In this document: positions 37,150 to 45,110 of the stretch, one piece after another
Layout: each line of letters starts with the position of its first letter
Numbering within the stretch: position 1 is the stretch's first letter
Origin: Magnetococcales bacterium
GTDB lineage: Bacteria > Pseudomonadota > Magnetococcia > Magnetococcales > JADFYX01
Length of the DNA stretch: 64,000 bases
Assembly (NCBI GenBank): GCA_002753565.1
Contig: PEAM01000004.1
Coordinates: 1-64,000, forward strand
Reading direction: 5' to 3'
The notes under the pieces: model-generated
Told to the model about the DNA's origin: nothing
What the model saw: the letters and a program-made list of their open reading frames with translations, nothing else
Databases searched by the model: none
Made by a program: the position numbers and the translations under genes

Positions 37150-38031
37150 CTATAGACTCCGCAGCCATTCCGGACGCAGGCCGGACTCCTGTTGGCGGGC
37201 GGCATCAATTTCAGCCAACAGGCGTAGCCGATCTTTAGGTAGATTACCTGCCAATGCCAGGGCGTTGGAGGCATGGTTGGACCGAAAAATGAGCCGCTTT
37301 GGTGGAGTGGTCAAGGTATCAATCAGTCGATACTGCTCTGCCAAAACAGCCTCATCATCCTGAAACTCAAAGGGAGGATCAAACCGAGCCAGAAAATCGG
37401 CTTGTACCGACTCTTCCAGATGGAGCTGTAGCGTTGACAGATAGTGGAGGGGAACTTGATGAAGCAGAGCTACGGTTCCCTCAATATGCTCCTGCCACAG
37501 CTCCTTCCCCCCCAACCCCAGCACCACGGTTGCAGAGACCTTGATCTGGGCCTCATGGGCCTTGAGCAGCCCTTCCACCATGGCAGCAGGGGAAGCCCCT
37601 TTGCGAATACGCTTTAAAAGCGGGGCATAGCCACTCTCGATACCGTAGTAGATCAAGGAGAGTCGATTAGCCCGCAGCAGAGCCAACTCAGCCACCGATT
37701 TATTCAACAGGTTGGCCGGCAAAGCATAACAAGAGACCCGAGTCAGCCGAGGAAAACGGCGAGCCAGGTGGGTCAAAATCTGGATAAGATGCTCTGTCGG
37801 CAAGGCCAACGCATCGCCATCCGCCAGAAAAACCCGGCTGGCCTCCGGCCACCAAGCTGCCCCTTTGTCAATATCAGAGAGAACCGAATCCAATTCTCTG
37901 GCCCGATAGCTTTTCTCCCGATACATGGAACAGAAAGTACAACGGTTGAAACTGCAACCAATGGTTGCCTGGATGATCAGGTTGTTCCCCTCTGAAGGGG
38001 GACGATAGAGTGGCATCTCATATTTCAACAT
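37150..38031 (-). CDS. COG1032-type radical SAM protein
   Basis: A 293-residue radical SAM protein. The cluster motif near the N-terminus reads C-x4-C-x2-C (GCSFNRCTFCSMY), not the usual C-x3-C-x2-C. The LYRPPSEGNNLIIQATIGC lead-in and VFLADGDALALP segment are typical of this group of short, uncharacterised radical SAM proteins. A GIESGYAPLLKRIRKG block follows. No auxiliary cluster domain is seen and the substrate is unknown. The ATG at 38,031 follows GGAAGGGG; a TTG directly before it could also start translation. Confidence 0.75.
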   Translation of the reverse strand: MLKYEMPLYRPPSEGNNLIIQATIGCSFNRCTFCSMYREKSYRARELDSVLSDIDKGAAWWPEASRVFLADGDALALPTEHLIQILTHLARRFPRLTRVSCYALPANLLNKSVAELALLRANRLSLIYYGIESGYAPLLKRIRKGASPAAMVEGLLKAHEAQIKVSATVVLGLGGKELWQEHIEGTVALLHQVPLHYLSTLQLHLEESVQADFLARFDPPFEFQDDEAVLAEQYRLIDTLTTPPKRLIFRSNHASNALALAGNLPKDRLRLLAEIDAARQQESGLRPEWLRSL

Positions 38032-38510
38032 CAACCGGCCCCTTCCAAGAAAAACAATTCCATTAATATTATTTAATGAAAGTATAACTGGTATTACTTA
38101 ATGAAAGTATAACCGGTTATATAAAAAAATCATTCAATTTATGCCATCATTATTGTAATATACAAAGTGAATAGAGCAAATAACAGGGTGTTTTTGGCCA
38201 AAAAAGCGTCTTTCCGGCCTGTTATCTCATCGATTATTCAATAAAAGTGCAATCGACCTGGCTTTCTTTTCCTGGAATTCCATCTCTTTTCACCTTAAAA
38301 TCAACGAATAATCGCTGACTATCGATAAATGATCACCGGGCAGAATAATTCATCTATATTATTCAATATTCTAATATTTACAATAAGTTGCAACAGTTTT
38401 TTTATCATAATATTAACTTTATCTGTAATCCACACTTCCCGGTTTACCGATAAACCCCTATATCCGGCGGGTAAACCGCAGTCATAATGAATCGTCGAGG
38501 AGATTACGAG
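38032..38510. promoter_or_regulatory. AT-rich control region upstream of the envelope operon
   Basis: This 479-bp gene-free region is markedly more AT-rich than its surroundings. At 38,073-38,092 and 38,098-38,117 lies a tandem pair of 20-bp repeats (TTAATGAAAGTATAACYGGT) with one mismatch and a 25-bp period. Further dyads around ATCGATTATTC and TATCGATAAATGATC follow (38,230-38,335). The arrangement suggests regulator binding sites and at least one promoter for the downstream operon. Confidence 0.5.
38073..38117. repeat. Tandem 20-bp repeat pair (25-bp period)
   Basis: Two copies of TTAATGAAAGTATAACYGGT separated by 5 bp, differing at one base. The 25-bp period is about two and a half helical turns. 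Confidence 0.85.
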
Positions 38511-39302
38511 ATGAAGGATTTACTGGTACAACTAAAAAAACAGGGAGGAAAGGTTCTGCTCGTCGGCATACTGGCAACCGGACTGACGGCCTGTGGGGGG
38601 CACACCATCGACCCTACAATGAGTCTCATGCCAACCTATGAAATGCCGGCGGCCGTTGTGGTTCAATCACCACCGGTTGCCATGCAGGGCCATAACAATT
38701 TTGGCTACAGCCCTATTTCATCTGGGGCACACTATGGTGCGACTCAACAGCGCAAAAACTTTAGCGCCCACAGCAACGGGTATCAGTCTGCTCCAACCCA
38801 AAGCATGCCCAGAACCCTCTCCAACCCCGATGGTTCGACCGTCATTCAACAGTCGCCCATTACGGTTCAACGGCCCTCTATCGTGGTACCACAACAGCCG
38901 ATCTGGGTTGGCAATCCGCCCATGCCGATTCCTCAACCGCCTGTTGTGATCAATCAGCCGCCGGTGGTCTATGACCAACCCAACATTACGGTACGCCCCC
39001 CACAGGTTGAGTTGAACGTCCACCCTCCAGAGGTTGAGTTCCACCATCCTCCGGTTCGTTCTGCACCCATGATGATGCAACCCATGGTGATGCAACCCAT
39101 GCCGACTCAAATGATGAACTGTGTGCCTGCTCAAGCCTACATGCAGCATTCGAATTGCTACCAGCAGCCGTATCAGCAGCAGTATCAGCACCAACAACAG
39201 CCGCCCATGACCATGACGGCACCAAGCCAACAGAGAATGATGGCACCCTCTCAGGTGGTTCCGACCCAACCCAGGAGGGAAGATTATCTGCCACCCAAGT
39301 AA
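38511..39302 (+). CDS. Pro/Gln/Met-rich lipoprotein of unknown function
   Basis: A 263-residue predicted lipoprotein with lipobox LATGLTAC (Cys near residue 28). After that the sequence is low-complexity: Pro-Val-rich phrases (VVINQPPVVYDQPNITVRPP, VHPPEVEFHHPPV) and a C-terminal part rich in Met, Gln and Tyr (MMMQPMVMQPM, QQPYQQQYQHQQQ). Two cysteines (NCVPA, SNC) lie near residues 200-215. The start is set by GAGGAG 9 nt before the ATG at 38,511; the frame extends upstream to 38,487. First gene of an envelope operon. No fold or function is recognised. Confidence 0.7.
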   Translation: MKDLLVQLKKQGGKVLLVGILATGLTACGGHTIDPTMSLMPTYEMPAAVVVQSPPVAMQGHNNFGYSPISSGAHYGATQQRKNFSAHSNGYQSAPTQSMPRTLSNPDGSTVIQQSPITVQRPSIVVPQQPIWVGNPPMPIPQPPVVINQPPVVYDQPNITVRPPQVELNVHPPEVEFHHPPVRSAPMMMQPMVMQPMPTQMMNCVPAQAYMQHSNCYQQPYQQQYQHQQQPPMTMTAPSQQRMMAPSQVVPTQPRREDYLPPK

Positions 39303-39351
39303 GAGATAACAGCCAAACCATTTTCAACCATCAGTAAGGAATGTATCTGCT

Positions 39352-39750
39352 ATGAAGAACGCCACCTCACTTTTTTCAATCCTGGCCCTGGCCACCACCC
39401 TTACCTTGGGGGCAGGCGCGGCACAGGCGGGGATGCTTCAGGTTCCTCATAATGCACAGGATCGGGTGATTGTCTATACCTACAAAACCCAGTTCGCCCA
39501 TCCCATCGACTACTGGTGGCACTTGAACCCTTCAGAGTCCGGGTCATGGGACTATTTTTCTCCAGTCAGAGACGTCGCGCAGCCTCTACCGGTAGAGCGG
39601 GGAACCCTGCCAACCTTTGGCACGCGCAAACCAGGTACCAGATCTCAACCAAGCACTTTACAGAAAGCTAGGAATCCATTTTCTCGTGCAGTGTATGGAA
39701 ACCCAGCCGTCACAGGAACACCTCCTGCCTATCAGCAGGCCCATTACTAA
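39352..39750 (+). CDS. Small secreted protein, envelope operon
   Basis: A 132-residue protein with a clear Sec signal peptide (cleavage after AGAAQA, about residue 26). The mature part has an aromatic cluster (HPIDYWWHLNPSESGSWDYF) and a Pro/Thr-rich tail. AAGGA lies about 10 nt before the ATG. It sits between the lipoprotein and the Met/Gln-repeat protein in the same direction. Not recognised. Confidence 0.65.
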   Translation: MKNATSLFSILALATTLTLGAGAAQAGMLQVPHNAQDRVIVYTYKTQFAHPIDYWWHLNPSESGSWDYFSPVRDVAQPLPVERGTLPTFGTRKPGTRSQPSTLQKARNPFSRAVYGNPAVTGTPPAYQQAHY

Positions 39751-39785
39751 CGCGGCTATCAACACAAGAGCAAAAGGGAGTAAAC

Positions 39786-40397
39786 ATGAAAACACTTGTT
39801 CGAAAACGCATCAAAACCACCGTGCTCGCCGGGGCCGCACTCATTGCAGCCTCCGTCATGGCACCCCAACAGGCAAAAGCGGATGCGACGTTGGCAGCCA
39901 TTTTGGGTGGTTCAGCTCTTCTGGGGCTGATTTTCCACGCCAACCAACCTATGCCGTCCCCATCCTATCAAAAGGCAAGCGAGATGTTTTCGCATCCAGG
40001 TTATGGCACTACGGTTCGCTATAGACAGCCTCATCGCATGTCTTCCATGCCGTATTACCCCAACTATGCTCCGGTTGTCTATGCATCCGTAGCGCCGGTT
40101 GCCATGCAGCCAAGCCCTTATTATCAGATGGCTCAACCGGTCAACTTTCAAGTAACCGCTCCTCATGGCATGTATCCCCAGAGCGTTTATCACTCCAGTG
40201 CCAACATGAACTATCCTGCGGCGGCACCGGTTATGCAACAACCCATGCAGCAGCCGATGCAACAGACCATGCATCAGCCCATGCAACAGATGCAGCAGAC
40301 CATGCATCAGCCTGTCCAAGCACAACAGATGTCCTACAGTCCGTATGGCATGGGCATGCAACAGCCTCAATTCGGAGCCGTCTATCCTCAGTTCTGA
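39786..40397 (+). CDS. Secreted Met/Gln-repeat protein, envelope operon
   Basis: A 203-residue protein with an N-terminal signal peptide (cleavage after QQAKA, about residue 32), a short hydrophobic stretch (LAAILGGSALLGLIF), and a mature region rich in Tyr, Pro, Met and Gln. Residues 150-178 carry a four-residue MQQP/MHQP repeat. GGGAG lies 5 nt before the ATG, and an intrinsic terminator follows, closing the first three-gene unit. Function unknown; methionine-rich surfaces may bind metal, but this is speculation. Confidence 0.65.
   Translation: MKTLVRKRIKTTVLAGAALIAASVMAPQQAKADATLAAILGGSALLGLIFHANQPMPSPSYQKASEMFSHPGYGTTVRYRQPHRMSSMPYYPNYAPVVYASVAPVAMQPSPYYQMAQPVNFQVTAPHGMYPQSVYHSSANMNYPAAAPVMQQPMQQPMQQTMHQPMQQMQQTMHQPVQAQQMSYSPYGMGMQQPQFGAVYPQF
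40233..40317 (+). repeat. 12-nt tandem repeats coding MQQP/MHQP
   Basis: Degenerate 12-nt units (ATGCARCARCCN) run in frame within the secreted Met/Gln-repeat gene. They are coding repeats and may vary in number between strains. Confidence 0.75.
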
Positions 40398-40419
40398 TTG
40401 ATGTTGATCTCAGTAAAAG

Positions 40420-40460
40420 AGACTTCCGGCTTTAATGGCCGGAAGTCTGTGATTTTTTTT
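40420..40460 (+). terminator. Intrinsic terminator inside the envelope gene cluster
   Basis: A perfect 11-bp stem AGACTTCCGGC / GCCGGAAGTCT with a 7-nt loop is followed by GTGA and eight T. It separates the first three envelope genes from the SPOR and cytochrome genes and could attenuate their transcription. Confidence 0.9.
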
Positions 40461-40489
40461 ATTTTTTTATCCTATTCGAGGAAATAATC

Positions 40490-41404
40490 ATGGACAGGCC
40501 GGGAAACAAAAACCTATCAACATCCGCTCCCCTTGGGCTTCTGTTCCTTGTGACCATCCTTCTGTTTACCACGGCAGGCCAGGCAGACTCCGATAAACAA
40601 ACCCATGAGACCTATCGGACACCGGGAAAACACTATTACTATCCCAACCACTATTTTTCCCCCTACAACTATCAATCCAGCGGCGATTTTGCCGAGCGGC
40701 CCATGGTGATTCCGCCAACCGTTCCTGTATTCAACCAGCCTGCCTACTTTCATATGACAGGGCCAGCTGCTCGCCGGGCCACGCCTCAACCCAACTATTA
40801 CCAAGGATTCGCACCTGTTGCGCCTCACTACAACCCGTACCAGAGGGGCCCCCTCTCCTATCTCGGCACGCAGGGATACCCACAGGCCAGCAGGGTACCT
40901 CACTACCCTCAACAGTATGGGGTACCTCACTACCCTCAACAGTATGGAGCACCTCACTACCCTCAACAGCCTAGGGCACCTCAGTACCCTCAACACTCCA
41001 TGGCACCTCAGTACCCTCAACACTCCATGGTACCCCAGCATCCACAGGCCATGGCACCTCAACGCTACCCAGCGATGAACAGCGCCCAACCGCAGCCCAT
41101 GATGCCCCAGGCACAAAACCAGCCTCAACAGCATCAGGCCATGGCTTTGAATTCGCCACAAAGAGAGACAGAGCAACAGACTTTTTCTCTCCATGTTGGC
41201 AGTTTTCTAGTCTATTCAAAGGCCGATGAAGTGGAGCAGAAGCTTAAAGAGTTAGGGGTGGAATCCTACCGTCAAGAGGTGACAAAAGAGGGTATACGTT
41301 ATCTGCAACTCCATGCCGGCCCCTTTCCGAGTAAAGAGGTGATGAAACAGGCATCCCAATTACTGGAGAGCAACCAGATTAAAAATCGGGTTGTTGTACG
41401 CTAA
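40490..41404 (+). CDS. SPOR-domain envelope protein with nonapeptide repeats
   Basis: A 304-residue exported protein with a hydrophobic N-terminal signal or anchor (LGLLFLVTILLFTTAGQA, about 15-33). A Tyr/Pro-rich region follows, then five nonapeptide repeats (VPHYPQQYG to APQYPQHSM, residues 136-180) and a Gln/Met/Pro linker. The C-terminal SPOR domain (about 228-304: FSLHVGSFLVYSKADEVEQKL, then YLQLHAGPF and KNRVVVR) binds denuded peptidoglycan glycans at septa in known cases, so localisation to the division site or cell wall is expected. GAGGA precedes the ATG. The cytochrome gene starts 4 nt after its stop. Confidence 0.78.
   Translation: MDRPGNKNLSTSAPLGLLFLVTILLFTTAGQADSDKQTHETYRTPGKHYYYPNHYFSPYNYQSSGDFAERPMVIPPTVPVFNQPAYFHMTGPAARRATPQPNYYQGFAPVAPHYNPYQRGPLSYLGTQGYPQASRVPHYPQQYGVPHYPQQYGAPHYPQQPRAPQYPQHSMAPQYPQHSMVPQHPQAMAPQRYPAMNSAQPQPMMPQAQNQPQQHQAMALNSPQRETEQQTFSLHVGSFLVYSKADEVEQKLKELGVESYRQEVTKEGIRYLQLHAGPFPSKEVMKQASQLLESNQIKNRVVVR
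40895..41029 (+). repeat. 27-nt coding tandem repeats (five units)
   Basis: Five in-frame 27-nt units encode VPHYPQQYG-type nonapeptides, followed by a 24-nt partial unit. The first two units are nearly identical at DNA level, which suggests recent duplication. Confidence 0.88.
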
Positions 41405-41408
41405 TCCC

Positions 41409-42194
41409 ATGAGACACCACCCCTCTTACCTTCTGGGGGTCGCCCTTCTCTTCATGGGGGCCATTTTTTTATTGAATCCCCAGCCAACTCAGGCCAACCC
41501 AGATCTGTTGGGAAGCCGGCTGTTGACAGAATCCCCTTCCAAGCGAGGACGTATGGCTCGCGGGGGTCAACTTTACGATAACTGGGCGGTAACCTTGGGA
41601 AAATCTCTTCCCAGCAAGGAGCACCCCGCCTATCCAAAATTGGGGCAAAAAACCGGTGGAGAGACTTGGCGATGCAGCACCTGCCATGGCTGGGACTACC
41701 GTGGGGCAGAGGGAATCAACAAAAAAGGAGCCGCCGATTATACCGGCATAATCGGTCTGGAGCAGATGAGAGGGGTGGCACAGAAAAAAATCATTCAGAT
41801 CATTCGCAACCCAATCCACCAATTCAGTCAGGCCACTCTTCCCGACGATGCGGTCGCTGACCTGGCTCTGTTTGTCAGCGAGGGGCAGATGGATATGTCG
41901 GCCCTTAGTGAGCCAAACACCCAAAAAGCTCAAGGGGAATCACAGGGAGGGGCACTTTTCTTTCACACCATTTGTGTCCGTTGCCATGGTGTGGATGGTC
42001 GCCATATCAACTTAAGTCAAGAGAAGGACAATCCCCTGTTTCTGGGTGCCATAGCCAAGCGCAACCCTTGGAAATCGATGCATAAAATAAGAAACGGACA
42101 ACCAGGGACCATTATGATATCCTTCATTACCCTCCTCAATGAAGCCGACCAGATGAACATCCTCTCCTATGTCCAGACTCTACCGGAAAAATAG
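41409..42194 (+). CDS. Diheme c-type cytochrome
   Basis: A 261-residue exported cytochrome with an N-terminal signal helix (YLLGVALLFMGAIFLL). Two heme-binding motifs are seen: CSTCH near residue 88 (followed by GWDYRG) and CVRCH near residue 190 (followed by GVDGRH). Each half looks like a small class I cytochrome c domain. It is probably a periplasmic electron carrier, made by the Ccm route. The ATG at 41,409 is chosen, 4 nt after the SPOR gene stop; the frame is open from a TTG at 41,391. Close spacing suggests co-expression with the SPOR gene. Confidence 0.85.
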   Translation: MRHHPSYLLGVALLFMGAIFLLNPQPTQANPDLLGSRLLTESPSKRGRMARGGQLYDNWAVTLGKSLPSKEHPAYPKLGQKTGGETWRCSTCHGWDYRGAEGINKKGAADYTGIIGLEQMRGVAQKKIIQIIRNPIHQFSQATLPDDAVADLALFVSEGQMDMSALSEPNTQKAQGESQGGALFFHTICVRCHGVDGRHINLSQEKDNPLFLGAIAKRNPWKSMHKIRNGQPGTIMISFITLLNEADQMNILSYVQTLPEK

Positions 42195-42492
42195 GCCTGA
42201 CTTTAAGAGATAGCCGATACTCGCCTAAAACCCCTGCCACCCTTTCGGCCACAACCCCTGTTTGCCTGGACAAATAGTCCCCTTTAAAAAAAAGAAAACT
42301 GCATTTTTTTTCTAGACTTGACAAGCCAATCTGTTACACCATAAGCCTATGGATGGGTGACGATCCAAACTCAATCACCTCAAAACCAAGGGTCGGCAGA
42401 GACCAAAACCACTTTTATTGACAAGAATCTTTGCACTTTGCCTTTACGGCATGTAAATTATCGTTTTTTCGCACCAGAGACAGAGGCCCCAC
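42195..42492 (+). promoter_or_regulatory. ihfA upstream region with candidate promoter
   Basis: This 298-bp gap holds no gene. TTGACA at 42,318-42,323 with CATAAG at 42,340-42,345 (16-nt spacer) is a plausible sigma-70 promoter for ihfA. A second TTGACA lies at 42,418-42,423 but without a clear -10. Confidence 0.45.
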
Positions 42493-42780
42493 ATGACTAA
42501 AGCAGATATCGTTGATGTGCTGTACTCCAAGTTGGAGTATCCCAGAAAAGAGACTCAAGAAATTGTCGAAGCAATGTTTGAGATGATCAAAGTGGAGCTG
42601 GAGAAGGGAGAGAGCATCAAACTTCCCGGTTTTGGTAACTTTGTCGTGCGCAGCAAACGCTCACGCGTTGGTCGCAATCCGAAAACCGGTGAAGAGATGG
42701 AGATCACGGCCCGACAGGTTCTAACCTTCAAGCCCAGTACCATCCTGAGAAATCGCGTGCAAAACGGAAAAAAAAGCTAA
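42493..42780 (+). CDS. ihfA: Integration host factor subunit alpha
   Basis: A 95-residue DNA-bending protein of the HU/IHF family. The sequence LPGFGNFVVRSKRSRVGRNPKTGEEMEITARQVLTFKPS contains the beta-arm with the GRNPKTGEE tip typical of IHF alpha. IHF pairs with IhfB to bend DNA at specific sites in transcription and recombination. pheT, its usual neighbour in Proteobacteria, is not present; the gene stands alone behind its own promoter. Confidence 0.88.
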   Translation: MTKADIVDVLYSKLEYPRKETQEIVEAMFEMIKVELEKGESIKLPGFGNFVVRSKRSRVGRNPKTGEEMEITARQVLTFKPSTILRNRVQNGKKS

Positions 42781-42804
42781 CACCCCCCCATCAGATAACC
42801 AGAA

Positions 42805-42852
42805 GGGAGAGCGGATAGAGCGGGAAAAACCAACCCCTCTATCCGCTCTCCC
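42805..42852. terminator. Long inverted repeat after ihfA
   Basis: GGGAGAGCGGATAGAG (42,805-42,820) pairs perfectly with 42,837-42,852 around a 16-nt loop. No T tract follows on the plus strand, so it is either a weak terminator or an RNA-stabilising 3' hairpin. Confidence 0.7.
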
Positions 42853-42925
42853 CTCCTCTCACCCCCCCTTCAGCCCAAACCTCTTTCCTATACCAGCCAA
42901 ATCAGTGCAAAACCGGACACAACGA

Positions 42926-44584
42926 CTAGAGTGTGTCGAGAATATCCGAAACCCGTTTGGACGCAATATCACGAATATGGAACTGACCCAGAGTGTCGAC
43001 TTTAAACACCCGACTCACACCCACCCATTTTTTACTCACAGCTGAGAAGGGTTGCCAAAATCCTTTTGGAATTATAATTTCTCCTTTTGAATCAAAGGCA
43101 AAGAGATAAGCCTCTTTCGGAACAATTTGAAAAACCAGTCGGATATCCTTCAGGCTCTCTTGGGTAATGGCAAAATACTCATCGCCATTATTGACCGTTT
43201 TGCCCAGCATGGCCCGGATAGAGACCGAAAGATCTCCACTCTCTAAAAGCGTCAGGACAAACTGCTGATCAACCCGCTCAGCGTTATTCGAGGTAGCACG
43301 GTACGGTGTACGCCAGTAGCGGACGATGGGAACCTTCAAACTGTCGAAAAAACCCAGCCCATCCTCAGAAGAGAGCGGCGCAAGTTCAGTAACAGGTAGC
43401 CTCCCCATTGGTTTTTTGGAATCGGGAACAACCTTGAGAGGCGTAATCTCTTCTCTAGCCGCTTGCTGCTGCGACAAACCGGCCTCACCCTCTGCAACAT
43501 CTGCCAAATCGTGAAATGTGCCCCCTATTGCAGACAAAACAGTCAGAGGTTCTACCGGCCCCGGCTCCCCTTCTACAGCGGTGGAGACAACCACCGACTC
43601 TGGCTCAGAAACAACAACGGGTTCAGAGGGTGTAAGCGGTTCCGGCTCGACTACAACAATCGGCTCCGGCTCGCCAATAACAACCGGTTCTTCAACAATA
43701 ATCGGCTCCGGCTCGGCAATAACAGCCGGCTCCTCAACATCGATTGGCTCCGGTTTGGCAACAACAGCCGGCTCCTCAACATCGATTGGCTCCGGTTTGG
43801 CAACAACAACCGGTTCTTCAACATCGATTATCTCCGGTTTGGCAACAACAGCCGGTTCTTCAACATCGATTATCCCCGGTTTGGCAACAACAGTCGGTTC
43901 CGGTGCAAACTCTGGTTTGACAATAGCTATCGGTTCGGGGTCAGGCTCATAGAGGATGGGGGCAGGCTTGACAACGGTTACCGGGTCAGGAGGAGGTGGC
44001 TGCTGAACCTCATCGGTCCCCCCATTAAAAGCAGGCTCCTCTTGGTTGGTATAGGCAGGAGGTATCTGGGGATCTTGACGCTTAACCGAGTAGGCAGGCT
44101 GTTGCACAGCAACAGAGCGGCTCACCTCCTGGTTGGAAACGGCGGGGCTTTTTTCTGAAAAAGGGCCAAACAGCCAGACTCCCAGCAGTAGAACAAAAGC
44201 CCCGCCAGCAACCGCCAAGGCTTTGGTGTGGGTCTTGTAGAGAGGAAGATCCAACTCGGAGAGCAACGCCTCCTTTTTCTCCTGGATAATCTTCTGCCAG
44301 CTTGGGTTCAGGATTTTTCTTTCAAACTCAGATTGACCACCAAACAGACCATAAACCAGCTGAAAAAGTGCCTCGGCTTCTCCTGGATTTTCATAACCAA
44401 TAAGCGGAATGGCATACTTGGCCGAGAGATCGGTTCGAACGATAAGACCGACAATGGCCTTTTTTTTAATATCCGTATTCGAGTTTTCCATGGCAGCAAA
44501 AAAGCGACTGGATGGAACGATGTGGTGCCCATGGTTGAATCGGGCTCCATCTGACTGAGGTTTGATCACGGTCATATCTGACAT
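42926..44584 (-). CDS. Membrane-anchored protein with 14-residue periplasmic repeats
   Basis: A 552-residue protein of unknown function. Residues 1-118 form a compact cytoplasmic region, and a single membrane helix follows (about 120-141, ALAVAGGAFVLLLGVWLFG). The outside part begins with a Pro/Gln-rich stretch, then six tandem units of 14 residues (229-312, consensus EPAVVAKPEPIDVE), a further Pro/Glu/Val-rich tail to about 345, and a conserved-looking C-terminal domain (about 430-552) rich in beta strands. The Pro-Glu/Lys repeat recalls TonB-like spacers that cross the periplasm. No TonB C-terminal or OmpA peptidoglycan motif is seen. Stand-alone gene. Confidence 0.7.
   Translation of the reverse strand: MSDMTVIKPQSDGARFNHGHHIVPSSRFFAAMENSNTDIKKKAIVGLIVRTDLSAKYAIPLIGYENPGEAEALFQLVYGLFGGQSEFERKILNPSWQKIIQEKKEALLSELDLPLYKTHTKALAVAGGAFVLLLGVWLFGPFSEKSPAVSNQEVSRSVAVQQPAYSVKRQDPQIPPAYTNQEEPAFNGGTDEVQQPPPPDPVTVVKPAPILYEPDPEPIAIVKPEFAPEPTVVAKPGIIDVEEPAVVAKPEIIDVEEPVVVAKPEPIDVEEPAVVAKPEPIDVEEPAVIAEPEPIIVEEPVVIGEPEPIVVVEPEPLTPSEPVVVSEPESVVVSTAVEGEPGPVEPLTVLSAIGGTFHDLADVAEGEAGLSQQQAAREEITPLKVVPDSKKPMGRLPVTELAPLSSEDGLGFFDSLKVPIVRYWRTPYRATSNNAERVDQQFVLTLLESGDLSVSIRAMLGKTVNNGDEYFAITQESLKDIRLVFQIVPKEAYLFAFDSKGEIIIPKGFWQPFSAVSKKWVGVSRVFKVDTLGQFHIRDIASKRVSDILDTL
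43649..43900 (-). repeat. 42-nt coding tandem repeats (six units)
   Basis: Six in-frame units of 42 nt encode EPAVVAKPEPIDVE-type 14-mers. Several adjacent units are almost identical at DNA level, which points to recent expansion by slippage or recombination. Confidence 0.88.
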
Positions 44585-44813
44585 CTTTCACACTCTGTAC
44601 GGTTACGCTTTACAATCGCTCCCACCTTGATCATCTCCCTTCAGCCAGGGAAACAGGCTCAGCCAGATTCGGGGGGTGGGGCAAAAAGGTGGGGATGGAT
44701 ACTTGAAAACAGACGGCGCTGGCCCCAACAACCAAAGAAAGATCAAGGAGCAAGGCCTTCTATTGGAAAAGAGTGAGAACCAGAAAAAAGCGGTTGACAG
44801 GTTCCGGAGAGCC

Positions 44814-44896
44814 TGTTGACATTCAGCCCGTAACCGCCCAGACCCTTTTGGTTTTAGCTGAAAAAAAAGCGGGACGCCATGCTCTGAATGTCAACA
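44814..44896. repeat. 13-bp perfect inverted repeat, 57-nt spacer
   Basis: TGTTGACATTCAG at 44,814-44,826 is the exact reverse complement of CTGAATGTCAACA at 44,884-44,896. Allowing two mismatches, the pairing extends outward to 18 bp. It could be the stem of a structured RNA or the ends of a tiny mobile-element relic. Confidence 0.7.
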
Positions 44897-44903
44897 CACT
44901 CTT

Positions 44904-45110
44904 TTAGTAACGGCGTCTGCTTTTTTTCCGGGGCCGAACAGGTATCGGAATCGGTTGAAGCGCAACCTCCCCCTGAGCAGGAAGCTGAAAAAGCTGTGCT
45001 ATATAGGTGAGTAATCGCCTTAAAATCATAACATATCTCCACATGATGGTTTGTCCATCAAGCCATTTAAGAGGTTGGGCCAGAGGTAGGGATTCAGCTG
45101 CCGAATCCAA
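44904..45110 (-). CDS. Possible small basic protein (68 aa)
   Basis: A TTG-initiated frame with GGAG about 6 nt ahead. The product has a hydrophobic middle (MWRYVMILRRLLTYIAQLFQLP) and ends in a strongly basic tail (RPRKKSRRRY). No homologous family is recognised. An overlapping minus-strand frame (44,854-45,042) competes with it. Listed because the ribosome site and basic end look real; it may be noise. Confidence 0.3.
   Translation of the reverse strand: MDSAAESLPLAQPLKWLDGQTIMWRYVMILRRLLTYIAQLFQLPAQGEVALQPIPIPVRPRKKSRRRY

Noticed and set aside
38718-39269. His/Arg/Leu-rich minus-strand ORF of 183 codons
   Set aside because: It is a shadow of the low-complexity lipoprotein gene. The plus-strand frame has a signal, lipobox and ribosome site.
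43649-43900. CRISPR-like array of regular repeats
   Set aside because: The units are contiguous 42-nt coding repeats with no unique spacers between them and no cas genes nearby.
43518-43952. Plus-strand Gly/Ser/Thr-repeat ORF opposite the 14-residue-repeat protein
   Set aside because: It is the antisense reading of a 42-nt coding repeat. The minus-strand frame has a membrane helix, conserved-looking end domains and a normal start; the plus-strand frame has none of these.
44854-45042. Cys/Ser-rich minus-strand ORF of 62 codons
   Set aside because: It has no ribosome site and overlaps the better-supported 68-codon frame.
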